Under the pieces are notes generated by a model. The model saw only the letters and a list, made by a program, of their open reading frames with translations. It was not told where the DNA came from and searched no databases. The translations under genes were made by a program, and so were the position numbers. From Actinomadura flavalba DSM 45200 (GTDB lineage: Bacteria; Actinomycetota; Actinomycetes; Streptosporangiales; Streptosporangiaceae), in NCBI RefSeq assembly GCF_000374305.1, contig NZ_KB894093.1, positions 1,116,001 through 1,180,000 on the forward strand: a stretch of DNA of 64,000 nt, in the 5' to 3' direction. Positions within the stretch are counted from its first letter, which is position 1. Each line of letters begins with the position of its first letter. Shown one piece after another: positions 42,765 to 52,250 of this stretch.

Positions 42765-42788
42765 GACGGCTCCTCCTGGTGCGTCAGG

Positions 42789-42822
42789 GTCCAGCGTGCA
42801 CCCGGACGGGTGCACGCTGGAC
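42789..42822. promoter_or_regulatory. Perfect 34-bp palindrome (16-bp arms)
   Basis: GTCCAGCGTGCACCCG - GA - CGGGTGCACGCTGGAC, with every arm position paired. It lies between dhaL and the SnoaL-like gene, 25 bases before the latter's start. The two-base gap is too tight for an efficient RNA loop and no U-tract follows, so an operator is at least as likely as a terminator. Confidence 0.6.
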
Positions 42823-42839
42823 ATTCTGGACGCCCGCGC

Positions 42840-43457
42840 TCACTTCACCGAGTCCAGGGGCGGTTCGGCGTCCTCGTCCGCCGCCCTGGCCAGCGACCAG
42901 AACAGCAGCGCCACCCCCACCGCGCCCGGGTCGGGCTCGCCCTTGACGCGGTCACCGACGTAGCTCGCGCGGCCCATGCGGGCGCGCAGCGCGGCCGTGC
43001 CCGCCGCGCCGTCGCGGGCGGCGGCCGCCGCGGCGGCGAACGGCGCGGGGCCGCCCGCGCGCAGCGCCTCGACGGCCGGAGTGAGCGCGTCGATCATGGT
43101 CCGGTCACCGATCCGCGCCTCCCCGACGCGCTGGATCGCCGCCAGCCCCGCCTCGGCGCCGGACGCCCAGCCGTCCGGGCCGTCCTCCAGCGCGTGCGCG
43201 ATCTCGGTGAACAGCAGGCCGAGCAGCGGGCCGCTCGTGCCGCCGACCTCGTCGAGGAACGCCTCGCCGAGCACGGCCACGGGCGCGCCGCCGCGCGCGT
43301 CGTAGACGGCCAGCGCCTGGCGGGTGCCGTGCCGGAGATTGTCGCCGTAGTCGCCGTCGCCACTGTGCCGGTCGAGGGCGGTCAGTTCGCCGTACGCGGC
43401 CTCGGCGGCGGCGGCGAAGCCGCGCAGCAGGGCCTCCTGGTCCGGGACGGACGTCAT
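42840..43457 (-). CDS. dhaL: Dihydroxyacetone kinase subunit DhaL
   Basis: A 205-residue nucleotide-binding subunit. The ADP/Mg-binding signature is seen as RHSGDGDYGDNLRHGTRQAL, followed by FLDEVGGTSGPLLGLLFTEI and GDRTMIDALTPAVEAL. With DhaK it phosphorylates dihydroxyacetone to the phosphate. ATG start overlaps the dhaK stop by 4 bases. In PTS-type systems DhaL is re-phosphorylated by DhaM, but no dhaM follows here. Confidence 0.93.
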   Translation of the reverse strand: MTSVPDQEALLRGFAAAAEAAYGELTALDRHSGDGDYGDNLRHGTRQALAVYDARGGAPVAVLGEAFLDEVGGTSGPLLGLLFTEIAHALEDGPDGWASGAEAGLAAIQRVGEARIGDRTMIDALTPAVEALRAGGPAPFAAAAAAARDGAAGTAALRARMGRASYVGDRVKGEPDPGAVGVALLFWSLARAADEDAEPPLDSVK

Positions 43458-44461
43458 CGCGTGGCTCCGTTCGGGTAGGCGGGAGTGACGACCGGCGCGT
43501 CCCACCAGGCACGCCAGCCGGGCTCGACGCGGGTCAGGGTGAGCGAGAACCCGGCCATGTCCAGGGCCGGGACGAGCGTGCCCGCCAGCGAACCGACGAC
43601 GCGCAGCCCGCGCCCGTCCAGCTCCCCGGCGACCCGGTCGTACAGGGCGTACAGCTCCAGCAGGGTCGTCCCGCCCATGCCGTTGACGACGACGAGCACG
43701 TCGTCCGGCCCGGCCGGGAGCCCGGCGACGATCTCGTCCAGCATGCGGGTGACGAGGTCCTCGGTGGGCGGGCGCTCGATCGTCGTCGCGGCCCGCTCGC
43801 CGTGGATGCCGACGCCGTACTCCAGCTCGCCCCCGGCCAGCGCGAACCCCGGCTCCCCCGACGCCCACGTCGTGTGCGCGCGGGACGCGACGGCCAGGCT
43901 CCGCGACGCGGCGGCGAACCGCGCGCCCAGCTCGGCCAGCTCGTCGATGCCGCGCCCCTCGTCGGCGGCGGCGCCCAGCAGCTTCTCGACGACGACGGTC
44001 GCGCCGGTGCCGCGCCGCCCGGTCGCGGTGTCGTCGGACTCGGTGGCCAGGTCGTCGTCCACCAGGACGCGCCGCACCTCGACGCCGTCGTGCCGCAGCC
44101 GCTCGGCGGCGATGCCGAAGTTGATCCGGTCGCCGGTGTAGTTCTTCACGATGTGCACGACGCCCTGCTCCCCGGCGGCCTCCCGGCTCGCTTCGAGGAT
44201 CTGCCGGTTGTGCGGCGAGGAGAAGATCTTGCCCGGGGCCACGGCGTCGAGCATGCCCCGGCCGAGGAATCCGGCGTGCAGCGGCTCGTGCCCCGATCCG
44301 CCGCCGGACACGAGCCCGACGACGCGTCCTTCGGCCCGCTGCCGCGCGACCAGGTAGTCCGGGTCCTCCCGTAGTGCGACGAGATCGCTGTACAACCGCG
44401 CGAATCCCCGCAACGCTCCCGGGACCGGATCTCCGCCTTTGGGCTGGAACGGAATGTTCAT
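43454..44461 (-). CDS. dhaK: Dihydroxyacetone kinase subunit DhaK
   Basis: A 335-residue substrate-binding subunit. GLVSGGGSGHEPLHAGFLGR contains the Gly-rich substrate loop. Later YGVGIHGERAATTIERPP carries the His that forms the covalent hemiaminal with dihydroxyacetone. VVNGMGGTTLLELYALYD is also diagnostic. ATG at 44461 has GGAGG nine bases upstream; a TTG two codons earlier is less likely. First gene of the dhaKL pair. Confidence 0.94.
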   Translation of the reverse strand: MNIPFQPKGGDPVPGALRGFARLYSDLVALREDPDYLVARQRAEGRVVGLVSGGGSGHEPLHAGFLGRGMLDAVAPGKIFSSPHNRQILEASREAAGEQGVVHIVKNYTGDRINFGIAAERLRHDGVEVRRVLVDDDLATESDDTATGRRGTGATVVVEKLLGAAADEGRGIDELAELGARFAAASRSLAVASRAHTTWASGEPGFALAGGELEYGVGIHGERAATTIERPPTEDLVTRMLDEIVAGLPAGPDDVLVVVNGMGGTTLLELYALYDRVAGELDGRGLRVVGSLAGTLVPALDMAGFSLTLTRVEPGWRAWWDAPVVTPAYPNGATR

Positions 44462-44525
44462 GGGCAACGACCTCCCGTGATTACGGCAGTTGTACCCATG
44501 TTCTCCGCCGACGCATCACAAAGCA

Positions 44526-44561
44526 CGACGTCCCGGGCCGCCGTAGCGGACCGGGACGTCG
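44526..44561 (-). terminator. Hairpin terminator after katG
   Basis: An 11-bp outer stem (CGACGTCCCGG with its complement), a one-base bulge on each side, then an inner CCGC-CGTA-GCGG hairpin. It begins 10 bases after the katG stop codon. Confidence 0.75.
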
Positions 44562-44570
44562 GTGGGGAAA

Positions 44571-47277
<2,707 letters not shown>

Positions 47278-47294
47278 AACGAGCAACCTACCAC

Positions 47295-47318
47295 CCTTAA
47301 CCTGAACGATTCAAGACA
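47295..47318 (-). promoter_or_regulatory. FurA-type operator upstream of furA-katG
   Basis: On the minus strand TGTCTTGAATCGTTCAGG continues into TTAAGG, resembling the mycobacterial FurA box (GTCTTGACT-N2-TTCC-like). The inner dyad CCTGAA-CGA-TTCAAG (47301-47315) pairs at five of six positions. It lies 18-41 bases upstream of the furA start. Confidence 0.6.
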
Positions 47319-47424
47319 ACGAATGAATCCCGTTCACGCGTCGGTCCTGCTCACTGGCGCCGTCGGCGGGGAATCGGGGGTCCGCCGGCGTATCGGAAAG
47401 CGGCCACCCAGCGTTCGGTCCGGC

Positions 47425-48264
47425 TCAGGGGGCGACCGGGTGTTCGGGTGCGTCGAGCCAGATCGCCTGGCCCTCCGGCGTGACCGTGATCCCGTAGCGG
47501 TCCGGATCAGGACGTCCCGCCCTTTCCCATCGTTCCTCGGCCTTGTCCACGCACAAGGACGGGCCAGATGCGGTGTCGAGCGGCATGAAAGGCGCCGTCC
47601 CGACACAGCGGCCGGACGCCGTACCGTCCGGGTGGACGGTGAGGACGGCCAGCGGCCACTCCGGATGGATCGTGGGGGCGAGCGGGATGACGAGCAGGCC
47701 GCCCGGACGTGTCTGCTCGATCCAGGCGTAAGGGATGTCGTGCACCGACGCGGTGGCGATCACCCGCTCGTACGGCGAGCCGGGCGCGTACCCGCCCGCG
47801 CCGTCCCCGATCACCACGCGCACATCAGACCCCGACGCCTCAAGGGCCGTCCGCGCCCACCCGGCGGCCACCGCGTCCCGCTCGACGCTGACGACGCGCC
47901 CGGCCCCGGCGATCCGCGCCAGCACGGCGGCGTTGAACCCGGTTCCGGTACCGATCTCCAGCACCCGCATCCCCGCCCGCAACTCCAGCGCGTCGATCAT
48001 CCGCGCCATGACGAAGGGAGCGCTACTGGAACTCGTCGACTCGATCCCCCTACCCGTCGCGGGATCGGCCACCCCTTCCGGAAGCGCTGGATCGGGCGCC
48101 ACCCGCGTCACGATCGGCGCGTCCGCCGCCACCCGTTCCCGCCAACCCGCCGGATCGTCCACCCGCCGCAACGGCTCCAGCCATCCGGCCGCATTCCGCA
48201 CGAAAATCTCGTCCGGAATGAATATCTCCCTCGCAACAGTGTCGATCACGCGCCGCGCGCTCAC
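47425..48264 (-). CDS. Protein-L-isoaspartate O-methyltransferase-like protein
   Basis: A 279-residue AdoMet methyltransferase of the PCMT type. Motif I is VLEIGTGTGFNAAVLARIAG, preceded by a SSSSAPFVMARMIDALEL motif like the substrate-binding TISQP region but altered. ERVIATASVHDIPYAWIEQT and LRPGG-like QTRPGGLLVIPL follow. The N-terminus is VSARRVIDTVAREIFIPDEI. GTG at 48264 overlaps the stop of a tiny zinc-finger gene (GTGA), which fixes the start; the frame is open further upstream over that gene. In actinomycetes such enzymes may repair proteins or modify peptides; no lanthipeptide genes are nearby. Confidence 0.82.
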   Translation of the reverse strand: MSARRVIDTVAREIFIPDEIFVRNAAGWLEPLRRVDDPAGWRERVAADAPIVTRVAPDPALPEGVADPATGRGIESTSSSSAPFVMARMIDALELRAGMRVLEIGTGTGFNAAVLARIAGAGRVVSVERDAVAAGWARTALEASGSDVRVVIGDGAGGYAPGSPYERVIATASVHDIPYAWIEQTRPGGLLVIPLAPTIHPEWPLAVLTVHPDGTASGRCVGTAPFMPLDTASGPSLCVDKAEERWERAGRPDPDRYGITVTPEGQAIWLDAPEHPVAP

Positions 48265-48386
48265 TGCTTCCCCGTCCCGTTGCACAGCGCGCACCGCCTC
48301 CACACGCGGTTTCCGTCGTCGGATTTCCAAGCACCGCCCTTACCGCTGCAAGAACCGCACTCCACTTCTTTCTTGTGCTTACCCAC
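48261..48386 (-). CDS. 41-residue DnaJ-type zinc-finger peptide
   Basis: GTG at 48386, with GGGGGG five bases upstream, opens a 41-residue frame. It starts VGKHKKEVECGSCSGKGG, continues AWKSDDGNRVW and ends RRCALCNGTGKQ. The two CxxCxGxG knuckles (GSCSGKG and CALCNGTG contexts) are exactly those of the DnaJ cysteine-rich domain, here in minimal two-knuckle form able to bind one zinc. Its stop overlaps the methyltransferase start by GTGA, indicating translational coupling. It probably acts with that enzyme, for example in substrate presentation. Confidence 0.72.
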   Translation of the reverse strand: MGKHKKEVECGSCSGKGGAWKSDDGNRVWRRCALCNGTGKQ

Positions 48387-48468
48387 AACACCCCCCGCGT
48401 CGATGAGCCGTCCACGCACGAGACAGCACCGCCATCGGCACGAGAGTATGGGGAGATCGGATTGGCGG

Positions 48469-49317
48469 CTACGAAGTTTCCCGTTCCCTCAACGTTTCGT
48501 CGCGAATATCCTGGACCAGGTTCCGCATCGCCTCACCGGTGACGGCGATCTGCTCAAATCCGGCGAACTTCTGAAGATACAACTGTATGTCCTGGGGATC
48601 GCGTGTCGTGATCTCGGCATGGGGTATCTCGATGGTCACCAACCGCCGATCGAAGATCACGAACGCCGACGTGGGAGCGTCCGGTTTCGGCCCGCCCATA
48701 GGGAGCACGGAGAGCGAAACATTCGACAGGCGCGAGACCGAGATCAGGCGATCCAGCTGTTCGGCCATCATGACGGGAGGCAGCATCTCCCATCGAAGTA
48801 CCGACTCGGTGATCAGAAAGCGAAACTCCCTGTCCTGGGCGCAGAGGGTGGCCTGGCGTTCGAGGCGCGCGGCGATGGAACCGGCTAGCACGTCCGGCGA
48901 GAGAGCGAAACGCTCCAGCATCCTGCGGATGTAGGCGCGCGTCTGGAGGAGGCCCGGTACGACGGATGGCTGAAAGAGGCGCAGCAGTCGTGTCCCTGCT
49001 TCGACGGCTCGGATTTCCTGCTGGTGCTTGTGGAATCCCAGCCGGCGGTACAACCGCCAGGCCGTCGCCTCGGTGACCGCAGCGCGGGCGGCGTTCAGGA
49101 ACTCCATTCGGATCTCGTCCGGGACGTCGAGTACCTTGAGGATGAGGTCGACGTCTACGACGCTCGGCTGGACGCGGCCGTTCTCAATCTTGCTGAGTTT
49201 ACTTTTGGACATGGAGGCGCCGCGGGCGACCGAGTTGGCCTGCCTGGCAGACGCCAACCTCAGCTCCCGAAGCGCCGGACCCAAGTCTAGCGAGTTCAGC
49301 CGTATCGCTCCCACCAT
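48469..49317 (-). CDS. XRE-family regulator with DUF5753 domain
   Basis: A 282-residue protein typical of actinomycetes. The N-terminal helix-turn-helix (LGPALRELRLASARQANSVA, SMSKSKLSKIENGRVQPSVV) is followed by the DUF5753 ligand-like domain (RLLRLFQPSVVPGLLQTRAY, ITESVLRWEM, SNVSLSVLPMGG, CGFEQIAVTGEA-like end). These regulators often pair with small DUF397 or DUF6879 partners, as here. Start overlaps the end of the DUF6879 gene by 22 bases. Confidence 0.92.
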   Translation of the reverse strand: MVGAIRLNSLDLGPALRELRLASARQANSVARGASMSKSKLSKIENGRVQPSVVDVDLILKVLDVPDEIRMEFLNAARAAVTEATAWRLYRRLGFHKHQQEIRAVEAGTRLLRLFQPSVVPGLLQTRAYIRRMLERFALSPDVLAGSIAARLERQATLCAQDREFRFLITESVLRWEMLPPVMMAEQLDRLISVSRLSNVSLSVLPMGGPKPDAPTSAFVIFDRRLVTIEIPHAEITTRDPQDIQLYLQKFAGFEQIAVTGEAMRNLVQDIRDETLRERETS

Positions 49318-49814
49318 GCGTCGAAGGGCTCGGCTTCGGCGACCGCGCGGTCTCGGTGGGTGCGATAGAGGCCGACGTTCTCCGCGATCTCGGCGCCTAG
49401 AAATTCGCCTGCCTCTGTGTACTCCATGACGATGGCCGTCTCGTCGTCGAAGAGCCAGAAGTCACTTACGCCCGCGAGAGGATTCGGGCGGTTGGTGACA
49501 TCGAGGATGAAGAACTCCTCGCCCGCCTGCTGGTTGCGGCGATAACCCCAGGACAGCTCGTAGCGCAGGTAGTCCGAAAGCGGCCGCTGCACGATGTGAA
49601 CCCGGAACATGCGCTTTCCCGCTCGGGTGATCTCGCGAACGGATGCCGCCCACGGTGCGTTGCGATGCGATTCCGGTTGTGGTTCACCGGCCAGGAACGC
49701 CTGGAGTGTCGCCTGCTCCCCGGGGATCGAGTACGCGTCGAGCGTCTCCAGGCGGAAGGCCGAACGTTGGAAACTGGAGAACAGCTCTTCGAACTTTTCC
49801 GTTGACACGTTCAC
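49296..49814 (-). CDS. DUF6879 family protein
   Basis: A 172-residue protein of the DUF6879 type (FEELFSSFQRSAFRLETLDA, GKRMFRVHIVQRPLSDYLRY, ELSWGYRRNQQAGEEFFILD, WLFDDETAIVMEYTEAGEFL). Function unknown; the family accompanies XRE/DUF5753 regulators. GTG at 49814 overlaps the stop of the preceding small gene (GTGA), with GGAGG nine bases upstream. It then overlaps the XRE gene by 22 bases. Confidence 0.88.
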   Translation of the reverse strand: MNVSTEKFEELFSSFQRSAFRLETLDAYSIPGEQATLQAFLAGEPQPESHRNAPWAASVREITRAGKRMFRVHIVQRPLSDYLRYELSWGYRRNQQAGEEFFILDVTNRPNPLAGVSDFWLFDDETAIVMEYTEAGEFLGAEIAENVGLYRTHRDRAVAEAEPFDAWWERYG

Positions 49815-50041
49815 CGTGCGAACGCCTCCAGGAGCGCCGGTGGAACGATGACGACGCTTTCACCTGCGGGCAGATCAAGCTGCGCCAGAAGCTCCGGGTC
49901 CGTCGCGGCGAAGCCCTGCACGGCCACGCGCCCGTCCTCCAGACGCCACAGGGTGGGGCATGTGCCGCCTTCGCACGTGCCGCCGATCTTGACAGCTCGC
50001 AATTTCCGCTCCCTCGCAAGCGTCGGGCTGACGAGCACCAT
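49811..50041 (-). CDS. Small hypothetical protein of the XRE/DUF6879 group
   Basis: Up to 76 residues. The conserved-looking core is KIGGTCEGGTCPTLWRLEDG (a Cys pair spaced by five residues), VAVQGFAATDPELLAQLDLP and SVVIVPPALLEAF. Similar short proteins precede DUF6879 genes in actinomycetes. ATG at 50041 lacks a ribosome binding site; TTG at 50002 follows AGGGAGCGG and may be the real start. The stop overlaps the DUF6879 start. Confidence 0.75.
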   Translation of the reverse strand: MVLVSPTLARERKLRAVKIGGTCEGGTCPTLWRLEDGRVAVQGFAATDPELLAQLDLPAGESVVIVPPALLEAFAR

Positions 50042-50090
50042 GCTTGGGGAGAGGCTGGGAGAGCGTCAAGCGGGTGCGGTTTCGGGAACG

Positions 50091-50116
50091 AGAAACGGAC
50101 CGGGTCGTCCGTTTCT
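50091..50116 (-). terminator. Hairpin terminator of the 50126-50803 gene
   Basis: A 10-bp perfect stem AGAAACGGAC / GTCCGTTTCT with a six-base loop, 10 bases beyond the stop on the minus strand. The 3' arm ends in TTTCT, giving a partial U-tract. Confidence 0.65.
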
Positions 50117-50125
50117 TGGCTCTGT

Positions 50126-50803
50126 TCAGGTTCTGTGCCAGAAGTGCCAGGTTTCGTCGGGCGGGATTTCCCAGGACGGGTCGGGGGTCCAGTCGGGTTG
50201 CGGGGTCCAGCCGGGCTGGGGGTCGGGCCAGGTCGGTGGGGGGTTGAAGCGCCAGGTGGCGGCGGAGCCGGGGGCGATCTCGTCCAGGCGTTCCACCGCG
50301 AGGCGTTGCGTCTCGATGGCGCCGCGCCAGGCGTCGCGGCGGCGCTGGTCGGCGTCGGGGACGTGCCGGTGGAGGAACTCGGTGATCTCGGCGTCGATGG
50401 CCTGGAACTCCTGGAGCATGTCCGGGTGCCTGCGGACGAGCTGACGGTGCAGCTCCGGCAGCAGGGCGCGGTGCAGGCCCGCGAGGTGCTGAAGGCCGGT
50501 GATCTTGCGGACGAGGTGCGTCGTCGTGACGATCCGGCGTTCGTAGACGGCGCGCACCCGCAGCGTCACCACGGCGGCGCCGGTCCGCGCCTGCCGCCGG
50601 TCGCCCTCGGTCCCGGCCCCGGCGGCGGCGATGGCCGCCTGGACGTCCTCGATCGCCGCCAGCTCGCCGTGCAGGTGCTCGCACCACTGCGTGAGGCGGG
50701 TGTCGTCCCGGAGCGTGCCGAGGTAGTCCTCCTCGGCCTCGTCCCACGCCGCGTTGAGGCGTTCCCGCTCGTCGAGCACCTGGTCCACTGACATGACGTT
50801 CAC
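50126..50803 (-). CDS. Hypothetical protein with Trp/Pro-rich C-terminus
   Basis: A 225-residue soluble protein, largely alpha-helical (VDQVLDERERLNAAWDEAEE, LHGELAAIEDVQAAIAA, MLQEFQAIDAEITEFLHRHV). The last 45 residues form a Trp/Pro repeat with about one Trp every 5-6 residues (TWPDPQPGWTPQPDWTPDPS). No family recognised. The tail could bind peptidoglycan-like or protein surfaces, but this is speculation. GTG at 50803 follows GGGGAG. It lies 79 bases after ccr in the same direction. Confidence 0.7.
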   Translation of the reverse strand: MNVMSVDQVLDERERLNAAWDEAEEDYLGTLRDDTRLTQWCEHLHGELAAIEDVQAAIAAAGAGTEGDRRQARTGAAVVTLRVRAVYERRIVTTTHLVRKITGLQHLAGLHRALLPELHRQLVRRHPDMLQEFQAIDAEITEFLHRHVPDADQRRRDAWRGAIETQRLAVERLDEIAPGSAATWRFNPPPTWPDPQPGWTPQPDWTPDPSWEIPPDETWHFWHRT

Positions 50804-50882
50804 CTGCCGGGCTCCCCTTTCCGGGTCAAATGCCGACGTCCCGGCGCGCGCTCGGCGGGCCGGGACGTTCGGTGCGGATCTC

Positions 50883-52208
50883 TCAGCGGCGGAAGAGGTT
50901 CAGCTTCTCTTCGCCGATCTTGGCGCGGAGCTCGGGGTTGTCGACGCCCTCGCCCTCCTTCGGCGTGCCGCACAGGACGGCGACCTTGCCGATGTGCTGG
51001 TTCGTCTGGACGGCGCGGGTCGCCTCGCCCGCCTGCTCCAGCGGGAACACCTTCGACAGCGTCGGGTGGATCATGCCGAGGGAGATCAGCCGGTTGAGCT
51101 GGACGGCCTCGTGGTAGTTGAAGCCGTGCGAACCGATGATCGACTTGAGGCGCATCCAGAGGAACCGGTTGTCGTACTGGTGCTTGTACCCGGTCGAGGA
51201 CCCGCAGGTGACGATCTTGCCGCCGCGCTTGGCGACGTACACCGAGGCGCCGAACGTCTCCTGGCCCAGGTACTCGAACACGATGCCGGGGTCCTCGCCG
51301 GTCAGGCGGCGGATCGCCTCGCCCAGCATCCGGCCCGCCTTCGGGTGCCGCAGCCCCTGCTCGCCGAGGTCCAGTTCGGAGCGGTTGATGACGTGGTCGC
51401 AGCCCTGCGCGCGGACCAGCTCGGCCTTCTCCTCCGACGACACCACCGCGACCGGGATGCCGCCGCCGTTCTTCACGAGCTGCGTCGCGTACGACCCCAG
51501 ACCGCCCGTCGCGCCCCAGATCAGGACGATGTCGCCCTGCTTCATCCGCGCCCCGTGCTGCCCGACGAGCATCCGGTACGCGGTCGCCGCGCACAGCGTG
51601 TTCGCCCCGGCCTCCTCCCACGTCAGGTGGGCGGGCTTGCGGATGAGCTGGTTCGCCTTGACGATGCAGTACTCGCCGAGCGACCCGAAGTTCGTCTCGA
51701 AGCCCCAGGCGAGCTGCGTCTCGCTCATCATGCCGTCGTCGTAGGAGCCGTGGTCCTCCTCGTCCACGTACGACGGGGAGATGACGACGCGGTCACCGAC
51801 CTTCCACGACTTCACGCCCGCGCCGGTGCGCACGACGACGCCCGAGCCGTCCGAGCCGAGGATGTGGTACGGCAGGTCGTGCCGGGCGCCGTACCAGCCC
51901 TGGCGGCCGAACTTCTCCAGGAACGCGAACGTCGGCACCGGCTCGAAGATCGCCGACCAGACCGTGTTGAAGTTGATCGCCGCGGACATGACGGCGACGA
52001 CGCACTCGTCCGGCGCCAGCTCCGGCATGTCGACCTCGCCGACGTGCAGGGAGCGGCGCACGTCCTTGTCGGTCTGCCCCTCGAAGATGCCGACCTCGTC
52101 CTTGCGCGTGAACGCGGCGCGGAACCGGCTGGGCAGGTCGATGTCCAGCAGTTCCTGCTCGCTCGCACCGGCCCGCGCGGCGTCGAGCAGGTCGTGGGAC
52201 TGGGCCAT
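50883..52208 (-). CDS. ccr: Crotonyl-CoA carboxylase/reductase
   Basis: A 441-residue NADPH-dependent medium-chain dehydrogenase-type enzyme that carboxylates and reduces 2-enoyl-CoAs to alkylmalonyl-CoA. Recognisable parts: AAINFNTVWSAIFEPVPTFA, YHILGSDGSGVV, ETNFGSLGEYCIVKANQLI, the NADP fold LIWGATGGLGSYATQLV, VTCGSSTGYKHQYDNRFLWM and IIGSHGFNYHEA (the Asn, Phe and His of the CO2 pocket lie in these motifs). Only 42 bases separate it from the PKS stop upstream on the same strand, so it is probably co-transcribed and supplies the extender unit. Confidence 0.95.
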   Translation of the reverse strand: MAQSHDLLDAARAGASEQELLDIDLPSRFRAAFTRKDEVGIFEGQTDKDVRRSLHVGEVDMPELAPDECVVAVMSAAINFNTVWSAIFEPVPTFAFLEKFGRQGWYGARHDLPYHILGSDGSGVVVRTGAGVKSWKVGDRVVISPSYVDEEDHGSYDDGMMSETQLAWGFETNFGSLGEYCIVKANQLIRKPAHLTWEEAGANTLCAATAYRMLVGQHGARMKQGDIVLIWGATGGLGSYATQLVKNGGGIPVAVVSSEEKAELVRAQGCDHVINRSELDLGEQGLRHPKAGRMLGEAIRRLTGEDPGIVFEYLGQETFGASVYVAKRGGKIVTCGSSTGYKHQYDNRFLWMRLKSIIGSHGFNYHEAVQLNRLISLGMIHPTLSKVFPLEQAGEATRAVQTNQHIGKVAVLCGTPKEGEGVDNPELRAKIGEEKLNLFRR

Positions 52209-52250
52209 TGGGTCTCCTCCGTGGAGAGCGGGTTGGGTGGGAAGGCCCGT

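Noticed and set aside
47425-48386. Lanthipeptide cluster suggested by the PCMT-like methyltransferase
   Set aside because: No precursor peptide or LanM/LanKC gene nearby; the adjacent small ORF is a zinc-knuckle peptide instead.
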